A program made the position numbers and the translations under genes. 56,017 bases of DNA from UBA1181 sp963619325. Lineage in GTDB: Bacteria > Bacteroidota > Bacteroidia > Bacteroidales > Paludibacteraceae. The notes under the pieces were generated by a model. It made no database searches, was not told where the DNA came from, and worked only from the letters and a program-made list of their open reading frames with translations. Of this stretch, positions 15,859 through 25,397 are shown one piece after another (the first letter of the stretch is position 1; the number at the start of each line of letters is the position of its first letter). Location of the stretch: the NCBI GenBank assembly GCA_963619325.1, contig CAVEVQ010000015.1:1-56017 (forward strand), given 5' to 3'.

Positions 15859-18800
15859 TTATTTTATGTCAGAAGGATTGCAGTTGAAGTAAGATTTGAA
15901 TTTACGGCTAAAGTAAAAAGGATCGTTAAATCCTACGGAATAAGCTACTTCAGACACGCTTAGATTTTTATTTTGTAGCAGGAGATTGCGTGCTACAGTC
16001 ATTCTATAGTCTGTTAGGATCTCAGTGGGCGTCTTGCTGGTGATGTTTTTCAGCTTTCTGAAGAAGGTCGACTTGCTCATTGTGAGTTCGTTGCAGATGT
16101 CTTCTGCGGAGAAATCGGCATCTGCGTATCGTTTGGCTACGATATCCATAACAGATTTTAGCAAAGGGTCAACGTTCTCTTGCTCCTCTTGGCTTACGTT
16201 GGGGTATTTTTCAATGTAGTTTTGACGTTGTAGATTACGAATTTGTAGGATGTTGACAACCTTCATGAGCAATTCTTGTTCGGAGAACGGCTTTGTGAGG
16301 TAGTCTATAGCACCCTTATTGAGTCCCATGAGTTTATCTTCTTCCTTACTTCTGGCGGATACGAAAATTAATGGAATATGAGTCAATTCGGGTTGCTTTT
16401 TTATCCGTTCATACATCTCAATTCCATCGCAAATAGGCATTTCTATGTCGCTGAGTATAATGTCAGGGGTATTTTTTAGTGTTATTTTGAATCCTTCGTT
16501 GCCATTTGTTGCGGTGATAATGTTGAAATATTGCGAAAGAATGTTTTTTTCGTGAAGTAGTAGGTTCTTGTCATCTTCAACAATCAAAATTGTGTTGTCC
16601 TTTGTAGTTTTAGTTTTTATATTAATATTGAAGTCTTTGTCAACGACTTCTCCTTTTTTACCATCGTTGTTCTCTTCTGCTTTAGTTTCTGAGATTTCTG
16701 ATTTTGGAAGAAGAATAGTGAAAATAGATCCTTCCCCTAAATCACTTTTAATGGATAGAGTACCCCCGTTTTTTTCAACAAATTCTTTTGAGAGTTTAAG
16801 TCCGAATCCTGTTCCAAACTCTCCATTTGTCCCTTGTGTTGAGGCGATTTCATTTTTATGCATTAGATTGTCTATTTGCTCCTGTTTCATTCCTACACCA
16901 TTGTCTGAGATTGACACTCCGACGGTGTTGCCGGACTCTGTCAGACGTATTGTGATTTCTCCTTTAGAAGGAGTGAATTTAATTGCGTTGTTAAGGATAT
17001 TACGCAGTGCTGTTCCGATCATTCTCGCATCCATTTTGCAAAAATGTCCGATTTCATCGTGGAAAACCTTAATTGAAATTTGTTTCTCTTCTGCTAAAGG
17101 GGTTAAAAGACTGACTACGTCTAAAGTCAGTTTCTTTAAACTCTTATCCTGTGGAATGCAGCATATATCTTCTCGTTTCCCTCTTGCCCATTCCAAAAGT
17201 TTTAGTAGAATATTTTGAAGATTAAAGGCGGATAAGTAGATGCCACTTAGCAATTTCCCCGTATCTGCATCCATTTTATCTTCATTTTTCAGCAGTGTGC
17301 TAAGCGCAGTAACTATTGAGAACATTGGATTTTTCAAATCATGGGCAATAACAGATATGAGTTGGTCTTTTTCTTTCAATGCTGTCTGCAAATCCTCATT
17401 TTTGCTCTTCAGTTCTTCTGTCCGTTCGTTTACTGCGACTTCTAATTTTTCTTTTTGATGTATAATATTTTTGAAACGAAGCGTTATGATTAGATAAAAT
17501 GTCATAATGACGGATAAAAAGACAATAGCGTAAAACCACCATGAGTTCCACCAAGGAGGAGAGACGACAATGTTGAGACTAATGGATTTAGAGTGGTCTT
17601 GCACTCCTTCTCGTCGTGCTTCAATTTCTAATGTGTAATTTCCGGAAGGAATGTGTGAAATGTTGATTTCTCTTTGCTCGTTTAGTTTCGTCCATGTCGG
17701 GTCTAAACCGTCTAATCGATAGAATAGCTGAACATTGTTAAGCCCCGAGAAGTCTATCACGTCAATGTTTATCTTGAGGTTTGTTTCGTCATATTTGAGT
17801 TTTAGCTTTGTGAGTTCCGAGAGAGGAACGGGTAGATGCTCAGAACCGATTTCGGTTTTCCTGCCTTTGATAGTCAAGTCGGAAAAGCCCAAGTAGTTGA
17901 CGCTTGCATTATAATTGATTTTTTTAGGGTCAAAGGTGACAAATCCCTCTGCGCTTCCGAAGTAGATGTCGTTTTGGGAATCGATGAATGCTGCCCTGCA
18001 GGTATAAAAATTGCGGCTGACGGTCTTTTCGTTGACAGGAATAAGTTGATATTCTCTTTTTTCGGGATTAAAGGAAACAACTCCGTTGGATCCTGCCGTC
18101 CAAAAACGTCCATTTTTGTCTTTCACGATAGAAGAGTATTGACCTTTAGGAAGAAAGTCCAACCACTCGTGTTTTTGTCCATCTTCGGAAATCTTCATTA
18201 CACCTTGGTCAGATACGACAAAAAGGTTTCCTTCGTTGTCGCATGTGCCTTGCAACATACTCAGAGGGTTGTGCATTGGGATCAGATCTTCGTCGGGTAG
18301 GGTTGGAAATAGATTATTGCCATCGCATCTCCATACGGTTCTCGAAGTAATCACCCAACGTATGCCATTATTAGATTCTGCTATGTCTTCTACCCATATA
18401 TCTTTGTCCTTGAAGCCTTTATAGGCAAGGATTTTTTTCTGCCAAATTCCACTTTTGTCGCATTGATAGATTCCATCTCCTGAGAAAGAGACCCAAATAT
18501 CACCGTTTTTCATAGGATAAACACCTTTACTTGTGTTGTAAGGGTGTGTGATACCTGTGTAAGGAATCTGTGAGATTTTATGCGTAGTGGTGTTGAGTCG
18601 GCAGAGACTTCCACCCCATGTCGCGATGAGAAAATTGTCTTTGTTTTCCTTTTTTACAGATAAAACATTGTTAGATGATAATCCGTCTTCTATTGTGAAA
18701 TGCTTGATAATCTGAAGATTATGAGATAATAGATATAATCCGTGTCCATCTGAACCCACCAAAATATTGCCGTTTTCAGTTTCTGCGAAGGTCGTGCCGT

Positions 18801-19851
18801 CGACGATGGGGAAGCCTATGTCAGTTGAATGTATTGCTCCTGAGTTTCGGATAGAACTATAGCGTAGTATACCTGCGTTTTGTGTCCCAATCCAGATATC
18901 ACCTTCTGTGTCCTCGTAAAGGCAGTGGATCTTTTGCAATTCTTCCGCTACATGCTGTGCGTTCTGTGGTTCAATTTTTTGGAATTTGAAACTTCCGTTG
19001 TTGTAGGTGGCAGTCCAAAGTCCAGAACCTGCTGTGCCGAACCAATACTTATTACGAGTGTCGCGAATGACGGCTGTCGTGTTTTTAAATGGAGTGTTTA
19101 TGATTTTTGGAGTGCTGATTTCTCCGTCTTCCCCAATAGTGATGAGCCATATTCCGCCGACAAACGATGTTACGAGGATGTGGTTTTTGTCCACAGCCAT
19201 AATCTTGGAAACCATTGTGCCCAAACACAGTTTCTGGTCGTATTCTCGTAAATGGGTTCCGTCTTTGTCGAACAGAAGTATTCCTGAATAGGTGCCACAG
19301 AAAAACCGTCCGAAATGGTCTCTCTCCATATCTGAGATGAATGTGGCTGAAGTAGAGTCGGTTATGCTAGGCTCTTTGTCAAATGTTTGATTATGAACGT
19401 TATAAGAGTAGAGTCCATTTGTGGTTGTTGCCCACAAATGTTTGTCGTTGTCTTCTTTGAAATTGGTGATTCCTTTGAAATAAGTTGTCTTGAAATCTTC
19501 TGGCATAAGATCGTCGAAAGTGTCGGTCTTTTCATTATGACGAAGCAAGACACCATTGTTTGAACCAATGAGAAGTTGGTTGTCGTGAGATAGAAATAGG
19601 TTAATGAACTGGTTGCGTTTGAGGGATGGACACTCTTCCGCATAGTAGTTTTTGAAATGTACGCCGTCGAATCGGCTGAGTCCATATTCGGTTGCTACCC
19701 AGATAAATCCGTTTTTATCCTGTGAGATGGCGTGTACATAGTTGCAACAGAGTCCGTCTTTGTTGGAGTATCTGTAGAAGGTAGACAATTCGTGCCCCGA
19801 CGTTGGTTTTATTAGGGCGAACAGTAGGAAAATTAAAAAAAAGAACCGCAT
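15859..19851 (-). CDS. Hybrid two-component system regulator (HTCS 1)
   Basis: 1330 residues. Domains in order: signal peptide (1-~19); periplasmic double beta-propeller of regulator-propeller repeats (~25-690); Y_Y_Y domain (~690-765); membrane segment (772-793); coiled linker; HisKA with phospho-acceptor His837 in AHDLKNPM; HATPase with NAIKFT, DNGVGM and GTGFGLKL; receiver with phospho-Asp1135, acidic VEDD at 1091-1094 and Lys1187; AraC-type HTH (~1235-1330). A sensor and DNA-binding regulator in one chain, usually detecting an oligosaccharide in the periplasm and controlling a susCD locus. No susC/susD gene is in the window, so the target is elsewhere or different. The histidine motif AHDLKNP differs from the SHEFRTPL form common in HTCS. 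A second, similar protein starts at 32845. Confidence 0.93.
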   Translation of the reverse strand: MRFFFLIFLLFALIKPTSGHELSTFYRYSNKDGLCCNYVHAISQDKNGFIWVATEYGLSRFDGVHFKNYYAEECPSLKRNQFINLFLSHDNQLLIGSNNGVLLRHNEKTDTFDDLMPEDFKTTYFKGITNFKEDNDKHLWATTTNGLYSYNVHNQTFDKEPSITDSTSATFISDMERDHFGRFFCGTYSGILLFDKDGTHLREYDQKLCLGTMVSKIMAVDKNHILVTSFVGGIWLITIGEDGEISTPKIINTPFKNTTAVIRDTRNKYWFGTAGSGLWTATYNNGSFKFQKIEPQNAQHVAEELQKIHCLYEDTEGDIWIGTQNAGILRYSSIRNSGAIHSTDIGFPIVDGTTFAETENGNILVGSDGHGLYLLSHNLQIIKHFTIEDGLSSNNVLSVKKENKDNFLIATWGGSLCRLNTTTHKISQIPYTGITHPYNTSKGVYPMKNGDIWVSFSGDGIYQCDKSGIWQKKILAYKGFKDKDIWVEDIAESNNGIRWVITSRTVWRCDGNNLFPTLPDEDLIPMHNPLSMLQGTCDNEGNLFVVSDQGVMKISEDGQKHEWLDFLPKGQYSSIVKDKNGRFWTAGSNGVVSFNPEKREYQLIPVNEKTVSRNFYTCRAAFIDSQNDIYFGSAEGFVTFDPKKINYNASVNYLGFSDLTIKGRKTEIGSEHLPVPLSELTKLKLKYDETNLKINIDVIDFSGLNNVQLFYRLDGLDPTWTKLNEQREINISHIPSGNYTLEIEARREGVQDHSKSISLNIVVSPPWWNSWWFYAIVFLSVIMTFYLIITLRFKNIIHQKEKLEVAVNERTEELKSKNEDLQTALKEKDQLISVIAHDLKNPMFSIVTALSTLLKNEDKMDADTGKLLSGIYLSAFNLQNILLKLLEWARGKREDICCIPQDKSLKKLTLDVVSLLTPLAEEKQISIKVFHDEIGHFCKMDARMIGTALRNILNNAIKFTPSKGEITIRLTESGNTVGVSISDNGVGMKQEQIDNLMHKNEIASTQGTNGEFGTGFGLKLSKEFVEKNGGTLSIKSDLGEGSIFTILLPKSEISETKAEENNDGKKGEVVDKDFNINIKTKTTKDNTILIVEDDKNLLLHEKNILSQYFNIITATNGNEGFKITLKNTPDIILSDIEMPICDGIEMYERIKKQPELTHIPLIFVSARSKEEDKLMGLNKGAIDYLTKPFSEQELLMKVVNILQIRNLQRQNYIEKYPNVSQEEQENVDPLLKSVMDIVAKRYADADFSAEDICNELTMSKSTFFRKLKNITSKTPTEILTDYRMTVARNLLLQNKNLSVSEVAYSVGFNDPFYFSRKFKSYFNCNPSDIK

Positions 19852-19937
19852 AGAAAAATCTTGTTTTTATGAGACCTTTAGGTCTTTTATTTCTCCGTTT
19901 TGAGGTGTAAGACGGAAAACTTACGGATGAATGACTG

Positions 19938-20843
19938 TTATTTTATCTCTCCATCCATAGTGATGATAGGCTCTTCCTCTTCTGGAATATCATCGTCGTC
20001 TAATTTTTTTCCGCAATATTTGCAGTAGATAGCATCATGGTCGTTGCCTGGTTTGTGGCAATGCGGACAAGGGATTGCTTTTCTCTGTTTTGAGTCGGAT
20101 ATCATTTGCGCAGAAACGATACCTGTTGGAACAGCTAAAACCGTGTAACCTAATAACATAACGAAAGCGGATAGGAATCTTCCTAAACTTGTCATGGGGG
20201 TAATATCTCCATATCCAACCGTTGTCATTGTGACGATCGCCCAATAGATGCTACTTGGAATATCTTGGAAACTTGAGCCTTCCATACCTCCTTCTACCAT
20301 AAACATCACTGTTCCGATACAGATTACTAAGAGTAGTACGAATACGAAAAAAACGGTGATTTTTTTAGAACTGGCGATTAGGGAGTCTAACAACATCTGT
20401 CCTTCTCTCCAAAAGGAGAAGAGCCGGAAAATTCGGAAAACACGCAAAAGTCGGAATATACGAATCGTGAGCAGTCCGTGAGCACTCGGGAAAAAGATTC
20501 CTAAGTAGGTCGGGAGGGTCGCTAAGAGGTCGACAATTCCGAAGAAACTAAAGATATAGGTATGTGGTTTTGGAGCACAATAGATACGAAGAATGTATTC
20601 TATTGTGAAAAACACCGTGAAAATCCACTCTAAAATGACCAAAAATAATTTGAATGCAGGTGGAAATATGTCTATACTTTCCAAAATAACCACCAACACG
20701 CTGACTAATATGAAACAGATGAGTACGACATCGAACAGTCGTCCCAAAGGAGTGTCCGTGTCGTACACAATCATATAGATTTTCTGCTTCAATTCATCAT
20801 TGTGCAGAAATCGGTTCCATTTACTTCTTAGTCTCTTAAACAT
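19938..20843 (-). CDS. Voltage-gated-type potassium channel with C-terminal zinc ribbon
   Basis: 301 residues. Six membrane segments in the Kv layout. S4 carries Arg at 128, 131, 134, 137 and 140 (every third residue, the voltage-sensor pattern). The pore loop has the K+ selectivity filter TVGYGD at 208-213. After S6, a short cytoplasmic tail holds a zinc ribbon (Cys259-x2-Cys262 ... Cys274-x2-Cys277) and an acidic C terminus. Expected: inner-membrane K+ channel. It starts 18 nt after mntP and is probably co-transcribed with metY and mntP. The 86-nt gap to the HTCS holds only a weak AGACC-TTTA-GGTCT hairpin. Confidence 0.9.
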   Translation of the reverse strand: MFKRLRSKWNRFLHNDELKQKIYMIVYDTDTPLGRLFDVVLICFILVSVLVVILESIDIFPPAFKLFLVILEWIFTVFFTIEYILRIYCAPKPHTYIFSFFGIVDLLATLPTYLGIFFPSAHGLLTIRIFRLLRVFRIFRLFSFWREGQMLLDSLIASSKKITVFFVFVLLLVICIGTVMFMVEGGMEGSSFQDIPSSIYWAIVTMTTVGYGDITPMTSLGRFLSAFVMLLGYTVLAVPTGIVSAQMISDSKQRKAIPCPHCHKPGNDHDAIYCKYCGKKLDDDDIPEEEEPIITMDGEIK

Positions 20844-20861
20844 CTATCCTTATTGTTTTTG

Positions 20862-21434
20862 TCAAAATAAATGTTCTGCAAGAATTTTTATTCCGATGAA
20901 AATTAAGACGCTACCACCGATTACTTGCATATTTAGTGGAAGGTGCTTGTGGGCGAGTATGCCAATGATGTTTCCCATAAGAGAGAATAGAAAACTTACC
21001 GCTCCAATCACGAGTAGTGCGATTAGAAATGTTTTTTTTGGCGTGGTAATGAACACCAAACCAGTCGCTAATGCGTCGATACTTGTAGCGATTGCCAACA
21101 TGATAAGTTTTTTCCATTGCAATGCTGGTTGTGCAATGCTTTCTTCTCCTTCTGCATTTTGTTCTTTGACGCCGTCAATGATCATTTTGACACCTAAGAA
21201 AGCAATAATTCCGAAAGCCAACCAATGGTCCCACGACTTTATTAGATCTTGAAATCCAACGCCCGCCAACCATCCGAAGAGGGGCATGGCTCCTTGGAAA
21301 AGACCAAACAGAAGAGCCATCTTCAGTATGGGAACAAACTGAAACTTCCTTAAGGCAATTCCATTTGTTACAGATACTGCAAGACAGTCCATAGCGAGAC
21401 CTATCGCCAACAATACGATTGAAATATAATCCAT
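20862..21434 (-). CDS. mntP: Putative manganese efflux pump MntP
   Basis: 190 residues, six membrane segments, the MntP/YebN family size. The N-terminal signature GLAMDCLAVSVTNG and a repeated half ATSIDALATGLVF show the two Asp-containing motifs of this LysE-like family. It exports Mn2+ from the cytoplasm. It starts 44 nt after metY and lies 18 nt before the channel gene. The yybP-ykoY manganese riboswitch common upstream of mntP would have no room in the 44-nt gap; I did not see it. Confidence 0.9.
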   Translation of the reverse strand: MDYISIVLLAIGLAMDCLAVSVTNGIALRKFQFVPILKMALLFGLFQGAMPLFGWLAGVGFQDLIKSWDHWLAFGIIAFLGVKMIIDGVKEQNAEGEESIAQPALQWKKLIMLAIATSIDALATGLVFITTPKKTFLIALLVIGAVSFLFSLMGNIIGILAHKHLPLNMQVIGGSVLIFIGIKILAEHLF

Positions 21435-21478
21435 CGTAGATAATAGAATAAGGACAAGTGAATAATCGTGGAAATGTC

Positions 21479-22777
21479 TTATTTCCCGAATGCAATAGAC
21501 AATGCTTGCTCTACATCTGTGATGATGTCTTCAGCATCCTCGATACCGCATGAGAAGCGAATTAAGTCAGGACGAACGCCGGCTTCCAATAACTGCTCGT
21601 CAGACAACTGTCTGTGAGTGTGTGATGCAGGGTGCAACACGCAAGTTCTGGCGTCTGCCACATGGGTTACGATGCAAGCTAACTGAAGGCTGTCCATGAA
21701 CTTGATGGCAGTTTCGCGACCGCCTTTGAGTCCGAAGGTGACGACGCCGCAAGACTGTCCGTTCTTGAATTGCTTTTGTGCCAACTCGTGGTATTTGCTT
21801 GATTTCAAGCCAGGGAAGTTCACCCAGGCAACCTCAGGCCGGTTCTCCAAATACTCTGCTACCTTCTGTGCGTTTTCGCAGTGGCGAGGCATGCGAACGT
21901 GGAGAGTCTCCAATCCGAGATTCAGGAGGAATGCGTTTTGAGGTGCTTGAATAGAGCCGAGGTCACGCATCAACTGAGCGGTTGCTTTTGTGATGTAAGC
22001 TCCCTTGCCGAAAGCCTTGCTGTATGCCAATCCGTGGTACGACTCGTCTGGTTCTGTCAGTCCAGGGAATTTGTCTTTATGAGCCTCCCAATCAAAGTTT
22101 CCGCTGTCTACGATACAACCGCCGACGTTAGTGGCGTGTCCGTCCATGTATTTTGTGGTGGAGTGAGTTACAATGTCGCAACCAAATTCAAAAGGGCGAC
22201 AGTTGATCGGGGTTGGGAAAGTGTTGTCAACGATTAAAGGAACACCGTGAGAGTGCGCGATGCGTGCGAATTTCTCAATATCCAAAACGCTCAACACTGG
22301 GTTTGCGATTGTTTCTCCGAACAATGCCTTTGTGTTTGGACGGAACGCTTTTGCAATTTCTTCTTCCGATGCATCAGGGTCAACGAACGTGCAGTCGATA
22401 CCCAATTTCTTCATCGTTACGGAGAAAAGGTTGTATGTTCCACCATAGATGCAGGAGGAAGAGACGAAATGGTCGCCCGCTTCGCAGATGTTGAAAATTG
22501 CGTAGAAATTGGCTGCCTGTCCGGATGAAGTCAACATGGCTGCCACGCCACCCTCCAACTGACAAATCTTATTGGCTACGGTGTCGTTTGTAGGGTTCTG
22601 CAAACGAGTGTAGAAATAGCCAGACTCTTTCAAGTCGAAGAGGTTCGCCATCTGCTCGCTTGTGTCATACTTGAATGTTGTCGACTGGTAAATTGGTAAA
22701 ATGCGTGGTTGTCCCTTGGTCGGTGTCCATCCACCTTGCACACACAATGTGCCTAATCCTTTTTTCTTATTTTCCAT
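21479..22777 (-). CDS. metY: O-acetylhomoserine sulfhydrylase
   Basis: 432 residues from ATG 22777 (an adjacent TTG at 22780 is less likely). Cys/Met-metabolism PLP enzyme: GYFYTRLQNPT, SSGQAAN and the PLP-lysine motif HSTTKYMDGH. Its length (over 420) and the CCVHP-like CVLHPASHTHRQL segment favour MetY over MetB/MetC. It makes homocysteine (or cysteine) from O-acetylhomoserine and sulfide. First gene of the metY-mntP-channel run. No SAM riboswitch is evident in the divergent 133-nt region shared with nfo. Confidence 0.92.
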   Translation of the reverse strand: MENKKKGLGTLCVQGGWTPTKGQPRILPIYQSTTFKYDTSEQMANLFDLKESGYFYTRLQNPTNDTVANKICQLEGGVAAMLTSSGQAANFYAIFNICEAGDHFVSSSCIYGGTYNLFSVTMKKLGIDCTFVDPDASEEEIAKAFRPNTKALFGETIANPVLSVLDIEKFARIAHSHGVPLIVDNTFPTPINCRPFEFGCDIVTHSTTKYMDGHATNVGGCIVDSGNFDWEAHKDKFPGLTEPDESYHGLAYSKAFGKGAYITKATAQLMRDLGSIQAPQNAFLLNLGLETLHVRMPRHCENAQKVAEYLENRPEVAWVNFPGLKSSKYHELAQKQFKNGQSCGVVTFGLKGGRETAIKFMDSLQLACIVTHVADARTCVLHPASHTHRQLSDEQLLEAGVRPDLIRFSCGIEDAEDIITDVEQALSIAFGK

Positions 22778-22860
22778 CAATCTTTCTGTTAAGTATAATT
22801 TGCACGAAATTACAAAAAATAGTAGAGCTATTTGCTTTTTTTCAAATGGAAAAATTCTCT

Positions 22861-22868
22861 TAACTTTG
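22861..22868 (+). promoter_or_regulatory. -7 element of nfo
   Basis: TAACTTTG, a full match to TAnnTTTG, 42 nt before ATG 22911. A T-rich block lies at the -33 position without a clear TTTG at the right spacing. Confidence 0.5.
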
Positions 22869-22910
22869 TTTTTAGGTGATGTGTCGCCTAATCAATTAGT
22901 AATCAATGAT

Positions 22911-23768
22911 ATGTCTGATAATATGAATAAGTTTATTGGCGCGCATGTGAGTTCGTCGGGTGGTGTTCAAAACGCGCCCCTCAATGCCGCTGCTATTGGA
23001 GCTACTGCCTTTGCTCTTTTTACGAAGAACCAACGCCAGTGGCATTCTGCTCCGCTTACGGAACAGAACATCTCACTCTTCAAGGAAAATTGCGCTAAGG
23101 TGGGTATCTCGTCCGATTATATTCTTCCTCACGATAGTTACCTTATCAACTTAGGGCATCCTACGGAGGAGGGATTGGCAAAGTCGCGTAGTTCATTCTT
23201 GGAGGAGATGCAGCGTTGCGAACAATTAGGACTCAAACTGTTGAATTTTCATCCGGGGTCTCATCTGAAGGAAATTTCTGTTGAGGCTTGTTTGAATCGT
23301 ATCGCAGAGTCTATCAATATCACTTTAGACAAGACGAACGGGGTCTGTGCTGTGATTGAAAATACAGCGGGACAGGGAAGTAACGTTGGAAATAGGTTTG
23401 AGGAATTGAAGTATATCATTGAACGTGTGGAGGATAAGTCGCGTGTGGGTGTTTGCATAGACACTTGCCATGCTCTTGCCTCAGGTTACGATTTGACGAC
23501 GGCGGAGCAGTGTGAAAAAACGTTCACCTTGTTTGATGAAATTATTGGGTATCAATATCTTAAGGGGATGCATTTGAATGACTCAAAGAAAGGAGTCGGT
23601 TCAAAGGTAGACAGACATGAGAGTATCGGGAAAGGTGAAATTGGTAAAATCGCTTTTGAATGGATAATGAAAAATCCGCATTTTGACAATATCCCGCTGA
23701 TCTTGGAAACACCAGACGAGGCTCTTTGGCCCGATGAAATTCAGATGCTGAAGGGTTTTGCAGGGTGA
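22911..23768 (+). CDS. nfo: Endonuclease IV
   Basis: 285 residues from ATG 22911; ATG 22923 (MNKFIGAHVS) also fits the family. The open frame extends further upstream into metY but without a family-like sequence. AP endonuclease with a TIM-barrel and three Zn2+ ions. Ligand motifs visible: GAHVSSSGG, NFHPGSH, IENTAGQGS, CIDTCHA, HLNDSK and DRHESIGKG. It cleaves 5' to abasic sites in base excision repair. Full length. Single gene with its own -7 element. Confidence 0.94.
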   Translation: MSDNMNKFIGAHVSSSGGVQNAPLNAAAIGATAFALFTKNQRQWHSAPLTEQNISLFKENCAKVGISSDYILPHDSYLINLGHPTEEGLAKSRSSFLEEMQRCEQLGLKLLNFHPGSHLKEISVEACLNRIAESINITLDKTNGVCAVIENTAGQGSNVGNRFEELKYIIERVEDKSRVGVCIDTCHALASGYDLTTAEQCEKTFTLFDEIIGYQYLKGMHLNDSKKGVGSKVDRHESIGKGEIGKIAFEWIMKNPHFDNIPLILETPDEALWPDEIQMLKGFAG

Positions 23769-23833
23769 TTTTTGAAATTAAAATGGTTGGATAAAACAAA
23801 TTTTGTGTTTGATAATTTTAAAATCGTAAGAAT

Positions 23834-24136
23834 ATGGAAGATATTTATTTTGGAGATGATAAGGAATTAATTGATTATATTCTGTCTAATCTCTCTGAAG
23901 AGAATAAAAAAAACATCACCGCAGAGGTCGTTGATGATGTAATCTCTGAGATGATGAGTTATTATGAGTCAAAGGGATTCTTTGATGAGATAGTGGGCAA
24001 CGATGACGACGAGCTTGAGGTGAACACCGGCGAGATGGCGCTTCTCATCCAGGAAGCTGTCTCTAAGAAGACTCCTATTACGCTTGAACAAGTTGAAGAA
24101 ATCCTTGATTTAGAGTACAACTTCGATAATGAGTAG
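23834..24136 (+). CDS. Hypothetical acidic protein (100 aa)
   Basis: 100 residues, strongly acidic and probably all-helical, no membrane segment or signal peptide, no family recognised. It has two similar-looking helical acidic parts (IDYILSNLSEENKK; ALLIQEAVSKK) and an Asp/Glu patch at about 55-62. It lies 65 nt after nfo and converges on the macB permease with a 10-nt gap. Codon use and compactness look like a real gene. A link to nfo is only positional. Confidence 0.65.
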   Translation: MEDIYFGDDKELIDYILSNLSEENKKNITAEVVDDVISEMMSYYESKGFFDEIVGNDDDELEVNTGEMALLIQEAVSKKTPITLEQVEEILDLEYNFDNE

Positions 24137-24146
24137 GGTTTTTGCC

Positions 24147-25376
24147 TTATTCATATCTTATTGCTTCGATTGGGTCTAACTCTGCTGCTCGTTTTGCGGG
24201 GTACCAACCGAAGAAAATCCCTGTCAGCGTACAAACGAGGAATGACAACACTACGGAATATACCTGGATATAGATAGGCCATCCAAGGATTAGCTTCAGT
24301 CCGTATGATGCGCCTACTCCAATGATTACTCCGATGATACCGCCTGTTACGCTGATCAGCACTGCTTCAATCAAGAATTGAGACAGAATGTCGATGCCTC
24401 GGGCTCCCACAGACATTCTCAATCCAATTTCCTTGGTGCGCTCGGTTACTGAGACATACATGATGTTCATGATTCCGATACCACCGACAACTAATGAGAT
24501 TCCCGCTATACACGCCAAAAGAATGGTCATCATATCGGTGGTGGATGTCATCATCGAACTTAACTCTTCTTGCGAACGAATTGTGAAGTCATCGTCGTCG
24601 CTATCTTTGAGTTTATGGTTTTGTCGGAGTTGTGCGGTGATGTCTTCTATAGCCTTGCTGGTGAGCGATTCTGATTTGGCAGAACAATAGATTCCGTTTA
24701 AATAGGTGATGTTGCACACGCGTTTTTGGACGGTGGTGTAGGGTGCGAGAACGACGTCGTCTTGGTCTTGTCCCATACTGTTGTAGCCTTTGGAAGCCAA
24801 AACACCAATGACAGTGAATGGAATTTTGTTCAAACGAATCACCTTGCCAATCGGATTTTCTCCGTTTGTGAACAATTCGTTGACGATAGTTTTTCCAATC
24901 ACACACACCTTTGCGGACGATTTGATTTGCTCTGCGGAGAACATTTCACCCTCTGAAACGGATAGCTTTCGGATTTCTAAATAGTCGAGTGAGATACCCG
25001 TCATAGAAGAGGGGTAGTTGTTGTTTCCATTGATTAATTGTCCGTTGCTGCTGCACACTGGAGAGACATAGGACACATAGCGCATACAGTTCTCGATGAT
25101 GCTGTTGTAGTCGGAGTTCTTCAAGGTTTGCATATCCGACATGCTCATTCTGACACCTCCTGCTCCGCGGTCGTTGTTCCCTGGATGAATCATAATCATG
25201 TTAGAACCCATTTCGGCGATTTGCTCTTGGATGCTCTTCTTGGATCCTTGTCCGATGGCGAGCATGGCGATTACAGACGCCACACCGATGATGATTCCCA
25301 ACATCGTCAAAAAAGACCTCAACTTGTTGTTGCCGATGGCCTTTAATGCTATCTTAAATAGATTTGAGAAATTCAT
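24147..25376 (-). CDS. MacB-type ABC transporter permease
   Basis: 409 residues. Membrane segment near the N terminus, large periplasmic MacB_PCD domain (~45-240), then three C-terminal FtsX segments (~285-400) with the conserved GGIGIMNIMYVSVTERTKEIGLRMSVGA. The MacB fold is split here: this protein has the membrane part and the gene upstream the ATPase. With MacA it forms a mechanotransmission efflux pump that works with a TolC-type outer-membrane channel, not found in the window. Third gene of the macA-ATPase-permease operon (21-nt gap). Confidence 0.92.
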   Translation of the reverse strand: MNFSNLFKIALKAIGNNKLRSFLTMLGIIIGVASVIAMLAIGQGSKKSIQEQIAEMGSNMIMIHPGNNDRGAGGVRMSMSDMQTLKNSDYNSIIENCMRYVSYVSPVCSSNGQLINGNNNYPSSMTGISLDYLEIRKLSVSEGEMFSAEQIKSSAKVCVIGKTIVNELFTNGENPIGKVIRLNKIPFTVIGVLASKGYNSMGQDQDDVVLAPYTTVQKRVCNITYLNGIYCSAKSESLTSKAIEDITAQLRQNHKLKDSDDDDFTIRSQEELSSMMTSTTDMMTILLACIAGISLVVGGIGIMNIMYVSVTERTKEIGLRMSVGARGIDILSQFLIEAVLISVTGGIIGVIIGVGASYGLKLILGWPIYIQVYSVVLSFLVCTLTGIFFGWYPAKRAAELDPIEAIRYE

Positions 25377-25397
25377 TTTGTTTCGTTTTTATGCCGA

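Noticed and set aside
22778..22910. SAM riboswitch upstream of metY
   Set aside because: The divergent region is short and AT-rich and lacks a recognisable riboswitch core.
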